From Siphonodentalium dalli (Eukaryota > Mollusca > Scaphopoda > Gadilida > Siphonodentaliidae), in the NCBI GenBank assembly GCA_032622095.1, contig CP136064.1, positions 262,053,863 through 262,117,862 on the forward strand: 64,000 nucleotides of DNA. Direction: 5' to 3'. A program made the position numbers and the translations under genes. The notes below the pieces were generated by a model. That model made no database searches. It was not told the origin of the DNA and saw only the letters and a program-made list of their open reading frames with translations. Shown here piece after piece: positions 1 through 13,400 of this stretch; position 1 is the stretch's first letter; each line of letters begins with the position of its first letter.

Positions 1-200
1 GCGCTTCTTGGCATCCGATTAACAATTGAAATTAAAATTGAAATTCCCAACTACACCTTTTACCGGACTCGGCCTCCGGATCGCAGTTCGACTTTTAATC
101 CGTCAAAAAATTCATATTCTATAAATAAAACGCCCATGCGCCCACTGCAATTAAGAAACAACGAAACATTATACACGCGGAGCGCGGAATGAAATTCTCG
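1..200. repeat. Dispersed repeat copy, related to 21605-21790
   Basis: The first 200 bases share a run of motifs in the same order with 21605-21790. These are an 'actacacctttta' box, a 'ctcggcctc' box, 'acttttaat', 'ttctataaa' and 'atacacgcgg'. The two copies are diverged and contain small indels, so this is an old interspersed family. The other copy is joined to a satellite array; this one is not. No coding potential is seen. The class is unknown. Confidence 0.55.
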
Positions 201-1245
201 CTGACGGCTCGAATGCTTTTTGATATGTAAAATTAGGATAAGCTGAAAGAAAAATGGCCTGAAACCAATTAGTCATATAACATTTTGTCACAAAGTGAAG
301 TTGGCACCAAATGTATGATTGACAAGAGAAATAAGAAATAGATGGGGGGGGGGGGGTAATGGAACAGTGACCCAATTGTGTGCACGTACCAGATTCCTCG
401 TTCATTTGTCATAAATTTAGGGTGGAGAGCAGTGGCCCGGAGCGGTTTTACAAAATTTGGAAAATAATTTCGGACGTACACACCAAAATTTCACAATTAA
501 TAAAACCCAAAAGTTAAAATTTAATTTATAAATGATATCACCAGAGAAGGAAAAGAGATAAAGCCTATACAATCATCAGTTGCAAGTTGGTAACCCGTGC
601 CATACTAAACGCATGAACACCAACATATCGACGTTTACTTGCAAGTTTTAGTGACAAATTGTTGATATATTGTTTAGTCCTACTGAGCGCGATACTCACG
701 CGATTCAATTCATTGACCCCCATTCATTTTGTAATGTGTTTTCTAATTAAGACAAAATAATGTTATCAAAGTTTAGAGCCTACTCACATGTGACTTAGCA
801 GAAATCCCCGTTGCTTGGTATTCTATATCTAGTTGCTCAGTGTCAAAACACGCAGGGATATATACGAGCATGCTGTATGGTATTCTCACATGACGCAAAC
901 TGTTGTATGCGGATTTAAATACTAAGATGTAAATACTATAACATTTCGCTCGCATACATACGGACATTCGTTAACCGACCTTATGTAAATGAAATTGATA
1001 TAAATTGAATGCCACTATTGTATTTATAAACATGTATATACTTGTACACATATCTCTCCTTCAAGGAGGCAATAAACATCTCTATCCAGTTCTGTGTTAT
1101 ATGTATAATAATGTGTGTCTTATCACCGATATATATTTATGTTGGAATAATAAAATAATTACAGCCTCTTAGAGTAAAATGTTCACCAAATTTTCAAGCA
1201 TGGTACCCTAAATGTTTATATAATTGTAGAGTGCCGTATTTGCAG
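201..1245. other. Non-coding stretch upstream of the first visible exon
   Basis: I found no exon here. The first visible SLC5-like exon starts at 1246 with a split codon, so an earlier exon must lie upstream, probably outside the window. There is a run of G at 343-356. Around 1050-1080 the bases 'ctccttcaaggaggcaataaa' minus a few resemble the 3' tail of the LINE ending at 32878, which suggests a small retroposon remnant. Confidence 0.5.
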
Positions 1246-1462
1246 CAATATGCGCGGCAGCACTTTGTTACTTTTATTCGATTGGGAGAATCACTGTTGA
1301 GCGAACCAGTAACCCCGGCGACATGCCGCTCCCACCGGCGCCGATGAATATGTGTCCTGGAAGGGTTGATGTCGTGGTCAGTAATATGACAACTTCGGCG
1401 TTCACGACGATGGAAAACACATTATATAACCTTACGACAGAATCGACGATCGTCGTCGCACG
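1246..1462 (+). CDS. SLC5-like exon: end of a membrane segment and extracellular loop
   Basis: The exon follows the acceptor 'gtatttgcag' and ends at the donor GTAAGT (1463). It begins with two bases of a split codon and ends with two (CG), which join the G at 2726 to make Arg. It encodes a hydrophobic stretch, a Pro-rich segment, one Cys, and a Thr-rich loop with two N-X-T sequons. This fits the loop before the last helix of SLC5 transporters. No stop interrupts the frame. Confidence 0.7.
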
Positions 1463-4400
1463 GTAAGTATACTATTGGGATGATGATCTTGATGATCATG
1501 ATGATGTTGATGATGAACATCATGCTAATGATGATATTGATGCTGATGTTGATGGAAGTGGTGAGACGATGATGATGATGATGATGATGATGATGGACGA
1601 TGATGACGATGAGGATGACCATGCTGATGATGATTATTATGATGGTGATGTTGGCGATGGTGATGATGATGATAATGATGACGAAATCGATGATGATAAC
1701 GTCGATGATGATATATATACGCCGGTGACCTTACATCATTATTATATGCAAATAGTGTAAACATGTATTTGAACTCTAACACGTGTTAACTCACGATTGA
1801 GTTCATTAAAACATAACATCTATGATGTGCTTATTTGGGACAGCATGTTTATTTAAACATTTGAATCACCAGGCTAGCTATACTACCGTGTGTCCATCTG
1901 CATATGGGCAGCTCTCTATCTCAGTCATCATAAGTCGTATAAGAAGCCTGCAAATAGTGGGTCTGTCATTTGCAGAATGAGGTCCACAGAGGGTGAATTT
2001 AGTGAAGCTATCCCTATACCTCGATAGTGCATTTTATCTTCTGCAATTTAGGGGATATAGAAACTTCCCAGAAGGGAAAAAGTTATTAAAAACAATGTTC
2101 ATTTGAGACTATTGATAATTCCCAGAAGATGAGGCCTAAGCAGAATGGGGTCCCCAGAGGGCGAATTTGGTGATGCTAGCACTCTGGAGACTTCATTCTG
2201 CAAATGACAGACACACCGAGAATGCTGGAGCCATCACTCAGGCCAGGCAAAGAAAGTGCAAATATGTTGCTGTATATCTGTTTGGTAACTCCTATGACCA
2301 AAAACAGCATGTTCTGAATCTGATCCCAATACATGTTTAGCATGTACAACCCCTTGTGATTCCACGCAGCTAAACAGGGTTGCTTGCTCTGAATTGTTTT
2401 TAAAAAAAATGGCCAAAAGTGCATGTAATATTAAATCATATATTTAGGCTGTGATTCTTGGTTTTTATAGCTCATTTGAACATAAACAATTATTTTATGC
2501 GAAATTTTGATATTCAGACTTTATACTCTAAAATAACTTACCGAAGTTATAATTTCCCAGACCTTTTATGTTTTAGAGAAACTCTCTTTATTCATACCAT
2601 ATAAGGAACAAAACAAACAAGAACGTTCTTTATTGGTTCACGCTGAAGAAAACCGAGGGTTGGATTTTACTCGACTATATGGCTAAGCCATTGCCATGCA
2701 CATGTATATACCTCTCGTTTTATAGGTCTGGTTTGAATTCCTTTCTCTCCATTTCGATGTACTGGCTATCACCGATGGGAATTGTGTCTTGTGTCGTTAT
2801 GGCTCACGTCTTCACGCTGTGCTTCAGTAAGTACTGTTGCATTACGGGAATCACGAGGTTTCTAGGATGGCGAGTACCACGCATTCAAAATGGCTGAGGC
2901 GAGTGCAAACGCACACAAGCATGATATATGAGGAACTGACACGAAACATATCATTTTGACTGTTGCGAGCATATGCTAGTTTATTTTAGAAACAAGTTGA
3001 TACCTTATATATTCGGAAATTCTCAGTAGTTTTCTATAACAATCTGACCAAAGTTTCCAGTAGGAGGTTCGTGGAATACACCAGTCCATATATCTAGGAG
3101 AATCCTTCGACTGACAACTTTTGTTAGAATGTTAGAGCAAACAACTATGTGTTTCGACACAACTGAGGCATCAGCTTGTTTGAAAAATAGTATAGAATAT
3201 GCTCGTGTCTGCCAAAATACTATGTAATATATCATTATCAAAGTTCATTTCCCTCATTTCTGATCGCCTCTGCATTTTATAATTCGGGATACTCACCAAC
3301 TAAAAACCGCTTGATTCCCCACCGTGTTACTACAACTATATGTCTAGGTCTGAGGTTGTCAGGGGTCCCGGTGGCTCAATTGGTGAGGTGCATAACGCAT
3401 TAGGTCAACACTAGCCGTCCATCAATGGCGATATTTGGTCGACGCAAAGGGGAGATACCTATATTCGTGTATCTTGAATTTATTTTCGTTTTCTTCAGGG
3501 AGGGCATCTATAAATAACGGTATGGTCATATACTCCGAACGTACTCTGAGATATTGTTACCACACCATGCCAGTGTAAACAACAGTACTATGTACAGGCC
3601 CTGGGGAAATACCATATATACCAATATAATACTATACAGAAAAAAGGATCACGTCATATTTTTGGCATTAAAATATGTTAGTACACCGGCGATAGGGCAC
3701 TTTGACAGCAATTTCATTGGTCCATCCTTTTAGGAGGATGCAATCCGGCCTGCAACGCATATGCGTGCGTGTCCTGATTAATCAAATTTGCTGTCTACTA
3801 CCATCGATACTCCGACGAGTATTCTTTTAATACATGAGTGGTTGAAGCAGTCACAACGACCTTGATCAGATGTAATATTTGGTTCGATATTTGAACAGCA
3901 ACACCAGCCGCTTATCAGACCAAGCCACTATTATGGAAAACTGAATAGTCCACCGGCCGCACGACTGCGAAATCATCTCACTGTGTTGACAGTCAATACA
4001 TGTCGGCACGCTAACCACTGAATTACAGAGCGTCCCAGTCAATACATGTCGGACACGCTAACCACTGAATTACATGATTAGTCATTCTCCTGGACAAAAC
4101 ATATTTATGATACCAAATTAGTGTGACACTGATTTTGAATAGTTTGTGTGAAATATGATTTTGGATTATCCCTCTTTTATCAAATGCACAAAACGGTAAT
4201 GGTAATATACCACTATAATAGTGGAAACCACTATAGTAGTGAAATTGAGGATGTGCTTGACCTGATTACAGTCTCCACATATCTTGGCTCATTCCAGAAC
4301 GGGTTCGGAGCGAGGACAGTGATCCGCGCTACTCCATGGTTCTGTCGGACGCATTTTGTAGTTGTCTACCAGCCAGATTGGTCGATCGGCTACGGTGTGG

Positions 4401-7400
4401 CTACCAACTGAACCCTTCGGTGAGTACACGTTATAGTCTAGGCACCACTCCATCGTAAGGTGTGGCTACCAACTGAACCCTTCGGTGAGTACACGTTATA
4501 GTCTAGGCACCACTCCCTCACCGAATGTTTGGGACCACAATTTCCTTGAAGCTGCGCTATTCCCATTTAAGAATCCGGATGATGCCGAATAAAATTTCTT
4601 TCAGCCACCACATCATTTCCTATTCAATGTAGAAAACAATACGTTGACATAAAAAGACAAACCAGGTGTTCTTCAGTTTAGCCGATAGTCACTCTATCAT
4701 ACCAACATTCATGGTCAACATTGTCGCCAGATTCGATCAATACATGACGTCACGACGGCAAGCATCGAGAGGCATCATGAAATTATTCATCGATTCAGTC
4801 AATTGGTCTCCTTTCAACAACCGCTTAATCAATTTTGCAAAAGATATGGCCAGAAGTTTGGAATCATTGGAAACTACAGCCAATTTCCCATCAAATGATT
4901 TAACAAAAAGACGACCATTAATATAGCACTCGAATGGCGTCCAAACACTTAACCCTCTCCAGTGTAGATATTTTGACAGGAACATTGATCGAGCATATAC
5001 CGACCACAGGATTAAGACAAATCTCTTGAATAGAGATCTCCCCGAATCTCCAAGCAGACAATGACAGAAAATAATACAATCGCGGCCATGAAATGGCTGT
5101 TATAATGGGCGCAAAAATGGCTGCAACTCCAAGCAATGGCACGCCGAAAGCAACGTATATATTGGATAACCACATAGAAGTGAAAATACGTATTTGTGAC
5201 CCGCCATATCAAATCCAGTCGTAAGTCGGGATTTTGTTTACCCTGTGCCAATGCATTCTCCATATGTCGCCTCGCATATATAAGAGAATGCATTGGCCTA
5301 ACAATTTTTTATCATTTTTTTTAAATAAATGTTTCTTACAATTTTTAGGACATAAAATAAAAAATATCCATTACCCCGCAGGGAGCCCCACACATATATA
5401 GAAGCATATAGAAGATGTGTCGTTTGCTCATGTTTGTCTGGGGCTCTGTATGGGTGAAATTATAAAATTGTTAAAGAATACAAGACAAAATTATTAAAAT
5501 TGTAAAAAATTGTTAGGCCAATGCATTCTCTTATATATGCGAGGCGACCTATGGTCGACTCGCAAATTATATAAGAGAATGCATTGGCACAGGGTAAAAA
5601 AATCAAGACTTACGACTGGATTTGATATGGCGGATCACAAATACGTATTTGGTAATATACCAGTATAATATTAAATTGTGTTTAAAGGTACACAACTCAT
5701 TAAAACAGATCCGTATGAAGGATGTATCGGCCACTGCAACGTCAAAAGCAAAGACCTCAATATTCGGGTTTTCTTCTTAGAAACATTCAACAGTCGGGTC
5801 AAAAATAATAATTTCGGGATGCACCACACGAAGTAAAACATTTCCCCACACAATGCGTGGTAATTTCATTCGGCGTGACGAATAATGCATGAAGGTAACA
5901 CAGAAACTGAAGTACATACACTTGCGGTATAATTACTAGTTATATTTCCGGAATTTTCAACACTCTCCGTGGCCATATGTCGCAATGATTATCATACCGT
6001 AAAGAAACACCCATCTTCAATAGATTAGCACCCCATCTCACCATATTGGACATATTGAACGGACGACGAATGTGACCTATATATGGTCTGCTGACAAATT
6101 TAGTCATGAAAAAGTGAAACCCAAGATGACTACCGGCGGCCATGTTTTTCATTGAAGATCGTTCAAAATCAAGAGCTCACATCCAGAGGTGATCAAATTT
6201 CTCCAATAAATATGGGCTGCAGTGTGTGACGGTTGATTCAAATGTAACATCCAAGATGGCCACTGATGGCTATGCATTTAAATTTTCGGAAAATATTGAC
6301 AGCTCACAGAGGATGTGGACCTCTAGTCCATATGCTGTTTAGGATTAATCGGATGCAAAAGTTGGCTGTGTGGCTTGCCGAATGAATTAGTCATGTAAAG
6401 AGTAATATTCAATATGGCTGCCGGCGGCCATGTTTTTGGATTGAAAATCGTTCGATTTCAATATCACCCATCTATAGACGACCCTAAAAGGGTCTGTTAA
6501 AACATTTATTCATTAAATGTGGGCTGCAGGGTGGGCCGTGGATTCAAATATGAAATTCAAAATGGCTGCTGGCGGCCATGTTTTTATTAACGAATTTTGG
6601 AAAGAAAAGATTATTCTCCCATCTAGAGGTCACCTCGAAGATCCATATGAAGTTTGGTGATGATCGGATGAGGTATGTGGACTGTAGGTTGTGCCGAAAA
6701 AAATGTTTTTGACGGAGTATAGACGCATGGAACCACAGACACGGACGCCAACCCATGACAATGGCTCAAACTTGACTTGAACAAAACGCAAATAGGGTGC
6801 CGACTTTTTGTAAGCGTTGAAATAACGAAGAGCGTTCCTTGTTACACTTTCCCGATATGGTAAAATAGAGAGCGTTTGTCTCACCTATGCGAAGCAACTG
6901 GAAAATGTCCATGACTCCTGTAAGTTTTTGAGAGTATATATACGGGCTATTTATCTGTGATTCCTATATCCATTGACCCACACCATTGTCCCTATTTTTC
7001 TGTGTTTCCTATATCCATCGACCCATATCATCCCCCCTATTACCAAAATAAGTAAACATTGTTCTTTGTGATAAAATGAGTGATATCCGTTTAACAGTGT
7101 CCTTGTCATGCATGGAATCAGCCAATCCGAATTCGCCGTTATTGCCACAATTGGACACCTTCATGGTTCGAAACCTTGGCATTGAATCATCAGCGACATT
7201 AGACACATTTCGCACATTGAACTGCTACTGATAACATTCACGAATAGCTGATATTATTCTTAAATTTTTCTGATTGTCCAAAAATCGTTTCGCAGATTTG
7301 ACGACCGCACGAGTCCGTTTGTGAGAAAATCGAGCCTCTTTGCCACTCTGAGTCTCACAGTGATATGTTTCTGTTTACGTATTATTTTGTACTTTGTTTT

Positions 7401-10400
7401 TGTTGTTATCACATGATAATGTCGATACACTCTATCACTCGTCACGTCTAGTGTGCCAAGACAACCACAGGGACATAACTTTCAACCCGGGAAGAAGATA
7501 GGAAATCTCTGTCAGAGGGGCGCTCGATTACCAAACATATCAGCGTCGCTGTTGACCACATCTAGATCGCAAGTACTGAGCACCAAATCGAATTAGCGAG
7601 CGTCCATGCAATAACATAGGGAAATGATTTGTGGAGTAAACAGAACACGGTCTTGAGGATTAGCAAGACCAGATGTATCGCCTAGAAAGCTACTGAAACC
7701 AGGAGAGTTAATAGGACCCATGGGGAGATGACGATAACTCAATTACCCTAAGTACGATGAACCGACGCGCCGTGAAAATACACATGGCCGTCATTAGCAG
7801 ACACTGGGTATTTTAGGAAGAAACAAGCCGACATGAGAAGACAGTTCTAACCAGTTTCTATCTGACCAACACAAGCGATCATCACGAACCCTCGGACGCT
7901 TAGAAGAGCAGAGTGGAGCAATGGACGGAAATACAAGGTAAACATTATGCTCTTGTATTTCTAACAACGCCCCACTGATGCGCCGACGGAGGAAGAAGAA
8001 GAGCAGACGACAGGAAGACGAACTCAACCGGAACTCAACCGAGTAGAAGACAAGCAGACACACCCAACCTATGAAGACGGAAGAAGACCCGAAACCAAGC
8101 AGACGACAGGAAGAGAAACCCAGATGCCGATGATTGAACATTATTGACTTTGTTATATATAAATAATCAAACAGTTCTGATAGCCTTAAGAGTTATATGT
8201 ACCCGTATTGGCACATATCTCTTAACTGGTGCCTTCGAGCCAGGATCTGAACGCTAATCACAGACACAACGTGAAGCCAGAAGAGGAACAGTGTGAAAAG
8301 AAACAGTGTGGGAAAATTCGCAAAACGTGAGTCTAATTGTTTATTATCATAATGGCTACCCAACAATCAATTGGTGTTCTCGCCCCATTGACAGAGTCTA
8401 TCAATTCCCAAATTGCTGCAATGGCCATGACTACGGTGACACAGGTAGTGACGTCATTTGACGGGGACCCCACGAAATACCACGGGTGGGTCAAGTCGAT
8501 AGAAAAATGCGCGATCCTAACCGGCGCTAACGAAGCAAAGAAGCCCTATATGGCATTCCAGAGCGCGACGGGCCCCGTATCAGATTTTTTACAAAGATAT
8601 TTGGCCACGAATGCTAACGCCACGTGGCAAGACACAAAAACTGAATTATCTAGTCGATTTGCCGAGATAAATGACATTCAATTCGCCTTTTCAATGCTAA
8701 GAAAAATCAAGCAAAAACAAAACGAAAATTTACATGTGCTTGCCGAACGAATTTTGGAGATCGCGACGGTGGCATACCGAGAGCAAATCGGCGGGATCAA
8801 CGCGGTTGAAGGCCAACTCGTAGGGTTTTATATTGACGCTTTAAGAAGAGACAGTTTGAAAATGAAGTTGATCAGGGATGCGCCGAAGACACTGAAATTG
8901 GCAGCCGACATCGCCATGCGGGAAATGGGGATCCGACGGGTATTCAACCTACGAACGGGCCGCGAAAATTACAACGAAAACGAACCGGAAGCAATGGAAA
9001 TCGATAGTTTCAGAAACAAACGCGCGAGAACAACCTGCGATGTGTGCGCAAGCGATAATCACACGACCCGAGAACACAGATCACGCCCGAGACAGGTGCA
9101 TGTCGATGCGGTGGTTAAACCACGAACGGTCGAATGTTGGACGTGTCAAGGTGATCATTTCGCTCGCGACTGCCCCTTTAAGACCGAAAACCGGAGGCAC
9201 GTATCTTGCTGGGTTTGCGAAGGTAACCACTTAGCTAGAAATTGCCCCTCCAAATCCGGAGGTTCGAAGCAAAATCAATGGAACGCGCCGGTAACGCCAC
9301 CTAGGGGAATCCGCCGAGATCAGCCGAACCGATCACGTGACATATCCCATGATACACCGCGACACAGCCGGAGATATCCGACATTAAACGAACCGCCACG
9401 AATGATGACCCCGCCCACATATGCAAAAAACTAAGGAATCCTCTCATTGAGGCCACAAATGGGAGGAAATATAACATAAATATTGTAGGGAACCCCAGCT
9501 CGTGTTTAGTCAGAATAGGGAAAAATAAATATCGCTCATTAGTGGATAGTGGAGCGGAAGTATCATTGATTCACAAACGCGTCTATGACGCATTACAGTT
9601 CCGACCAAAACTAACTAGGGAACATATCAACCTTAGCTCCGTGAATGGGAAGTCACTGGGCGTACTTGGTAGCGTGGAACTGACCTTCAGAATGGCGAAA
9701 CTAAAATTAACCCATAAATTTTATGTGGCGAATGATATGACCCGGAATATGATCTTGGGGAGGGATTGGTTGACCTCTCGGGGGGTCAGACTATATTATG
9801 ATCTGGGATGCCTCAAGGTCAGTGACGTGTACGTCCCATTGGAATCGGACGCGCACATAGCTTCCCTGCTGAGATTGACCAGCAAGGTTAGCTTAAAGCC
9901 TCAAACATCAACTTTATGTATGGGAAAATCAAAAAACTTAGCTTCTCTTCGCAAGTCGACATTAGTAGAGGTGGCCCAAATCAAGAAAGGTTACCTAGCA
10001 TCAAAACCCGGTTTGGAGGTAAGGAATTCGATTTCGGAACTAGGTAAAAGACATCAAGTCCCATTGCTACTTGTGAACAACACTAATAAAACCGTTTATC
10101 TACGGCGCGGCAGTGTAGTTGGAAAATCAGTCACGTATGGACGAAGACGCAATCGTGCTGGGAAAGGTTATTGTCAAATAACATTACAGCAACAGCCTAA
10201 ATCATTTATGATGGTACACAAACACGTGAAACAGGCGAAACGCCAACAAGCAGCGAAATTTAACAAAAAGGCCACAGACACCAAATTCGAGATTGGCGAG
10301 GCCGTCTATGTGAAGAATCATTTACGAAAAAGCAAACTTGAAAGCAAATGGAAACTTTACTTCCGCATAACCAAGCAAATAACGCCCGTTACTTTCGAGT

Positions 10401-13400
10401 TAAGGAATCAATTAACTGGGAAAGTCACACAATCCCATGCTGAACATATGCGCAAAGCCAACCTTGAATGGGAAATCCCCAAAACTGACAACAACAAGCG
10501 TGCTCAAACGTATGTTGTTCCCCCCGAAGACGAAGATAGCGACGTTCCTGCCCCTAACCCTGTGGGTGGGTCTTCTGGCGATGAAACAGAACCATTACCA
10601 GATGATGTAATCGCTCGATATCGGAGACAATGTTCGGACTCCGATTACGAAGATGTCCCTTTAAGCGAGCTTAAGATGCGCTTACAGCGTAGGAAAACGC
10701 AACTCGCGCGCTCAGAGCCGCTACAAAACCCTGACTCGTCCATGGACGAGAGACCAGAGCCGAGTGCCAAGGCACGACGCGCTCCAGCGCCTCGTCGACA
10801 CGGGCGCAAAGTAACAAAGATGTTTACGAGTGATGACAGCTCAGAGGATGAGTTAATGGAAGTGGCCGCCATTGAACAAAACCCTCGTGAGGCCCCACGC
10901 AAGTGTAAGCAGCTCATGAATGGAGCGCTTAGTGACATAAGAACCAAGCAATCATTTAAAAACCTGTTGTACTCAATGGCAGCAGTGATGTAAATAATAA
11001 TGAAACGCCCGAACTATTTACCTGGATTTCATTTCGGAATGAATGAGACCCCACTTTTAACTGTCTTATTGATGACTGATGAGTCTAACCTGGCTTCGTA
11101 AATGTTGAAAATAGTTAGCCCGACGCCCCAGACCGAATCGCGAATAAATAGTCATGTTCGGATCAATGACAGGTCGCGCGCCCCATGAAACCCGGCACGT
11201 GCGCATGGCGATTTAATAAATAAAGCTTTGAACTTTACAATCACGCGCCGAGAGATAACGAGCACCGCGCCGACGTGCACGCCGCCACCCTTAGGGTTAC
11301 TGCGTTTAAGCGCACCCCGCTCAAATAAACACGATCGAAAATATGCTCACGACTGACTTAGTGAACAAAAAAGTATTACCCCAATGAATGGTAGAGATGG
11401 CCATGGTAGTATTTTGCCCTAGTAACGTAGTTACAGTAGTAATTTTCATTATCTTGACCCACCGATTCTGGTGGAAATTTGTTAAACATCAGTTGCCAAG
11501 GTTAGCCATTATGTATAGTAAGCAGTTAGACCAGCGACCTGAGGATATCCTGAATGCCGTGTTCAAAGAACCCATCGACGAAGCAATGGAGACGGATGCA
11601 CCAAAGCCGTCTGCGCTATTCCGGGACAACACTCAGGAACGCCTACATGTATATCCAATTATAGCCGTCAGAGGCTGACCACATCTGTGGCGGATTTGGA
11701 TTAGTATTAATTATGTATCGTATATTAATGTATTCCGAATTTCCTCCGTAATTATTGTTGCGCGGATATCAGAATCATTCGCATGTATATAGACATTTAT
11801 GCATTTCATATATTTCAAATATTAATTGTTGCATAACGATGTCCAGGGTATTATAGTTGTATAATCATCAGAATGATTATAGCAAGCGTTGAATAGGGAC
11901 TATAAATCCCGACATTCAGTCATACGTTTTGATAATTGAAATCAATCACCCCGACTTATCTTGTGTTTAAACTGTTCGTCAACAAATCCATCTATATAAT
12001 TAGTTGTAAATTCCATTTTCGTATTGGGCCGATCTGACGACCCTCAAGCGATACCGATAAATTGGAAAATTAACCATTGTGTATTCTGACTGTGTCATTT
12101 GTTCTCAAACCTCACACAAATATCCGTTTGAGTATTACAGGCTGACCATGGCGGTGGAACAAGGGTCGACCAGTTGTCAGAACCTACCCCATACTCGGAC
12201 ATTGAGGACGAAAATACCTCGACATCCGATGATGACGAAAATGACGACGCCATGAAATTTCAATCATAGTTTTACACCGAAAGAGTCACAGCCAGTGGGT
12301 CGGAGTTGTCTGAGAGACGCCCAGACGACCCGATCTACACGGAGACGACCGACATCGAACCAGCTATCCATCGCCGATGCCGCTGTTGCGAAACACTTCG
12401 ACGAATCATCGACCTGCTGCGCAGCGACGAATTGGACTTGCGATTTCAAGATCAACTTTAAATCGAAAAAGTGAAGGAGTAATGTGCCAAGACAACCACA
12501 GGGACATAACTTTCAACCCGGGAAGAAGATAGGAAATCTCTGTCAGAGGGGCGCTCGATTACCAAACATATCAGCGTCGCTGTTGACCACATCTAGATCG
12601 CAAGTACTGAGCACCAAATCGAATTAGCGAGCGTCCATGCAATAACATAGGGAAATGATTTGTGGAGTAAACAGAACACGGTCTTGAGGATTAGCAAGAC
12701 CAGATGTATCGCCTAGAAAGCTACTGAAACCAGGAGAGTTAATAGGACCCATGGGGAGATGACGATAACTCAATTACCCTAAGTACGATGAACCGACGCG
12801 CCGTGAAAATACACATGGCCGTCATTAGCAGACACTGGGTATTTTAGGAAGAAACAAGCCGACATGAGAAGACAGTTCTAACCAGTTTCTATCTGACCAA
12901 CACAAGCGATCATCACGAACCCTCGGACGCTTAGAAGAGCAGAGTGGAGCAATGGACGGAAATACAAGGTAAACATTATGCTCTTGTATTTCTAACAACG
13001 CCCCACTGATGCGCCGACGGAGGAAGAAGAAGAGCAGACGACAGGAAGACGAACTCAACCGGAACTCAACCGAGTAGAAGACAAGCAGACACACCCAACC
13101 TATGAAGACGGAAGAAGACCCGAAACCAAGCAGACGACAGGAAGAGAAACCCAGATGCCGATGATTGAACATTATTGACTTTGTTATATATAAATAATCA
13201 AACAGTTCTGATAGCCTTAAGAGTTATATGTACCCGTATTGGCACACTAGTGCTTTCTGTTTCGCAATAGTATCGTGTTTCTCGGCGAATGATTTGATTA
13301 ACTAAGAGATAGGAATTAATGCCACTTGTCGATTACAATTTAAGGACACATGTCCGACACCATCTCAGAGTAAACTCCCACATTGAGAACCAGATTTTAT

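Larger units (their letters stand above)
7452..13246 (+). mobile_element. LTR retrotransposon, non-autonomous (RT/RNase H/integrase core deleted)
   Basis: The 5795 bp element has two 764 bp LTRs (TGTGCC...GGCACA) with no difference seen, CTAG target duplications, a candidate primer site, gag with CCHC-like knuckles, a -1 frameshift heptamer, an aspartic protease, and then an in-frame jump to the integrase C-terminal tail. About 1.5 kb of extra sequence with small open frames follows, ending at a polypurine tract. The order protease-linker-integrase tail suggests Ty3/gypsy-like. Knuckles with a 3-residue spacer before His are more usual in BEL/Pao, so the clade is left open. Near-identical LTRs mean a very recent insertion. 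Since it lacks RT and integrase, copying must have depended on a related full element. It lies in the last intron of the SLC5-like gene, same strand. Confidence 0.93.

Noticed and set aside
1525-1782. His-rich and Asp-rich frames
   Set aside because: They are products of the (GAT)n triplet repeat.
4666-4926. 86-codon plus frame in intron 3
   Set aside because: The phase at its possible acceptor does not fit the upstream SLC5-like exon, and it matches no family I know.
7794-8141. 115-codon minus frame present in both LTRs
   Set aside because: It is antisense in a purine-rich LTR block; the presence of two copies follows from the LTR duplication.
10645-10947. 100-codon minus frame
   Set aside because: It is antisense to the pol tail.
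12264-12455. 63-codon minus frame
   Set aside because: It is antisense of the open plus frame 12270-12461, which has the better protein-like pattern.
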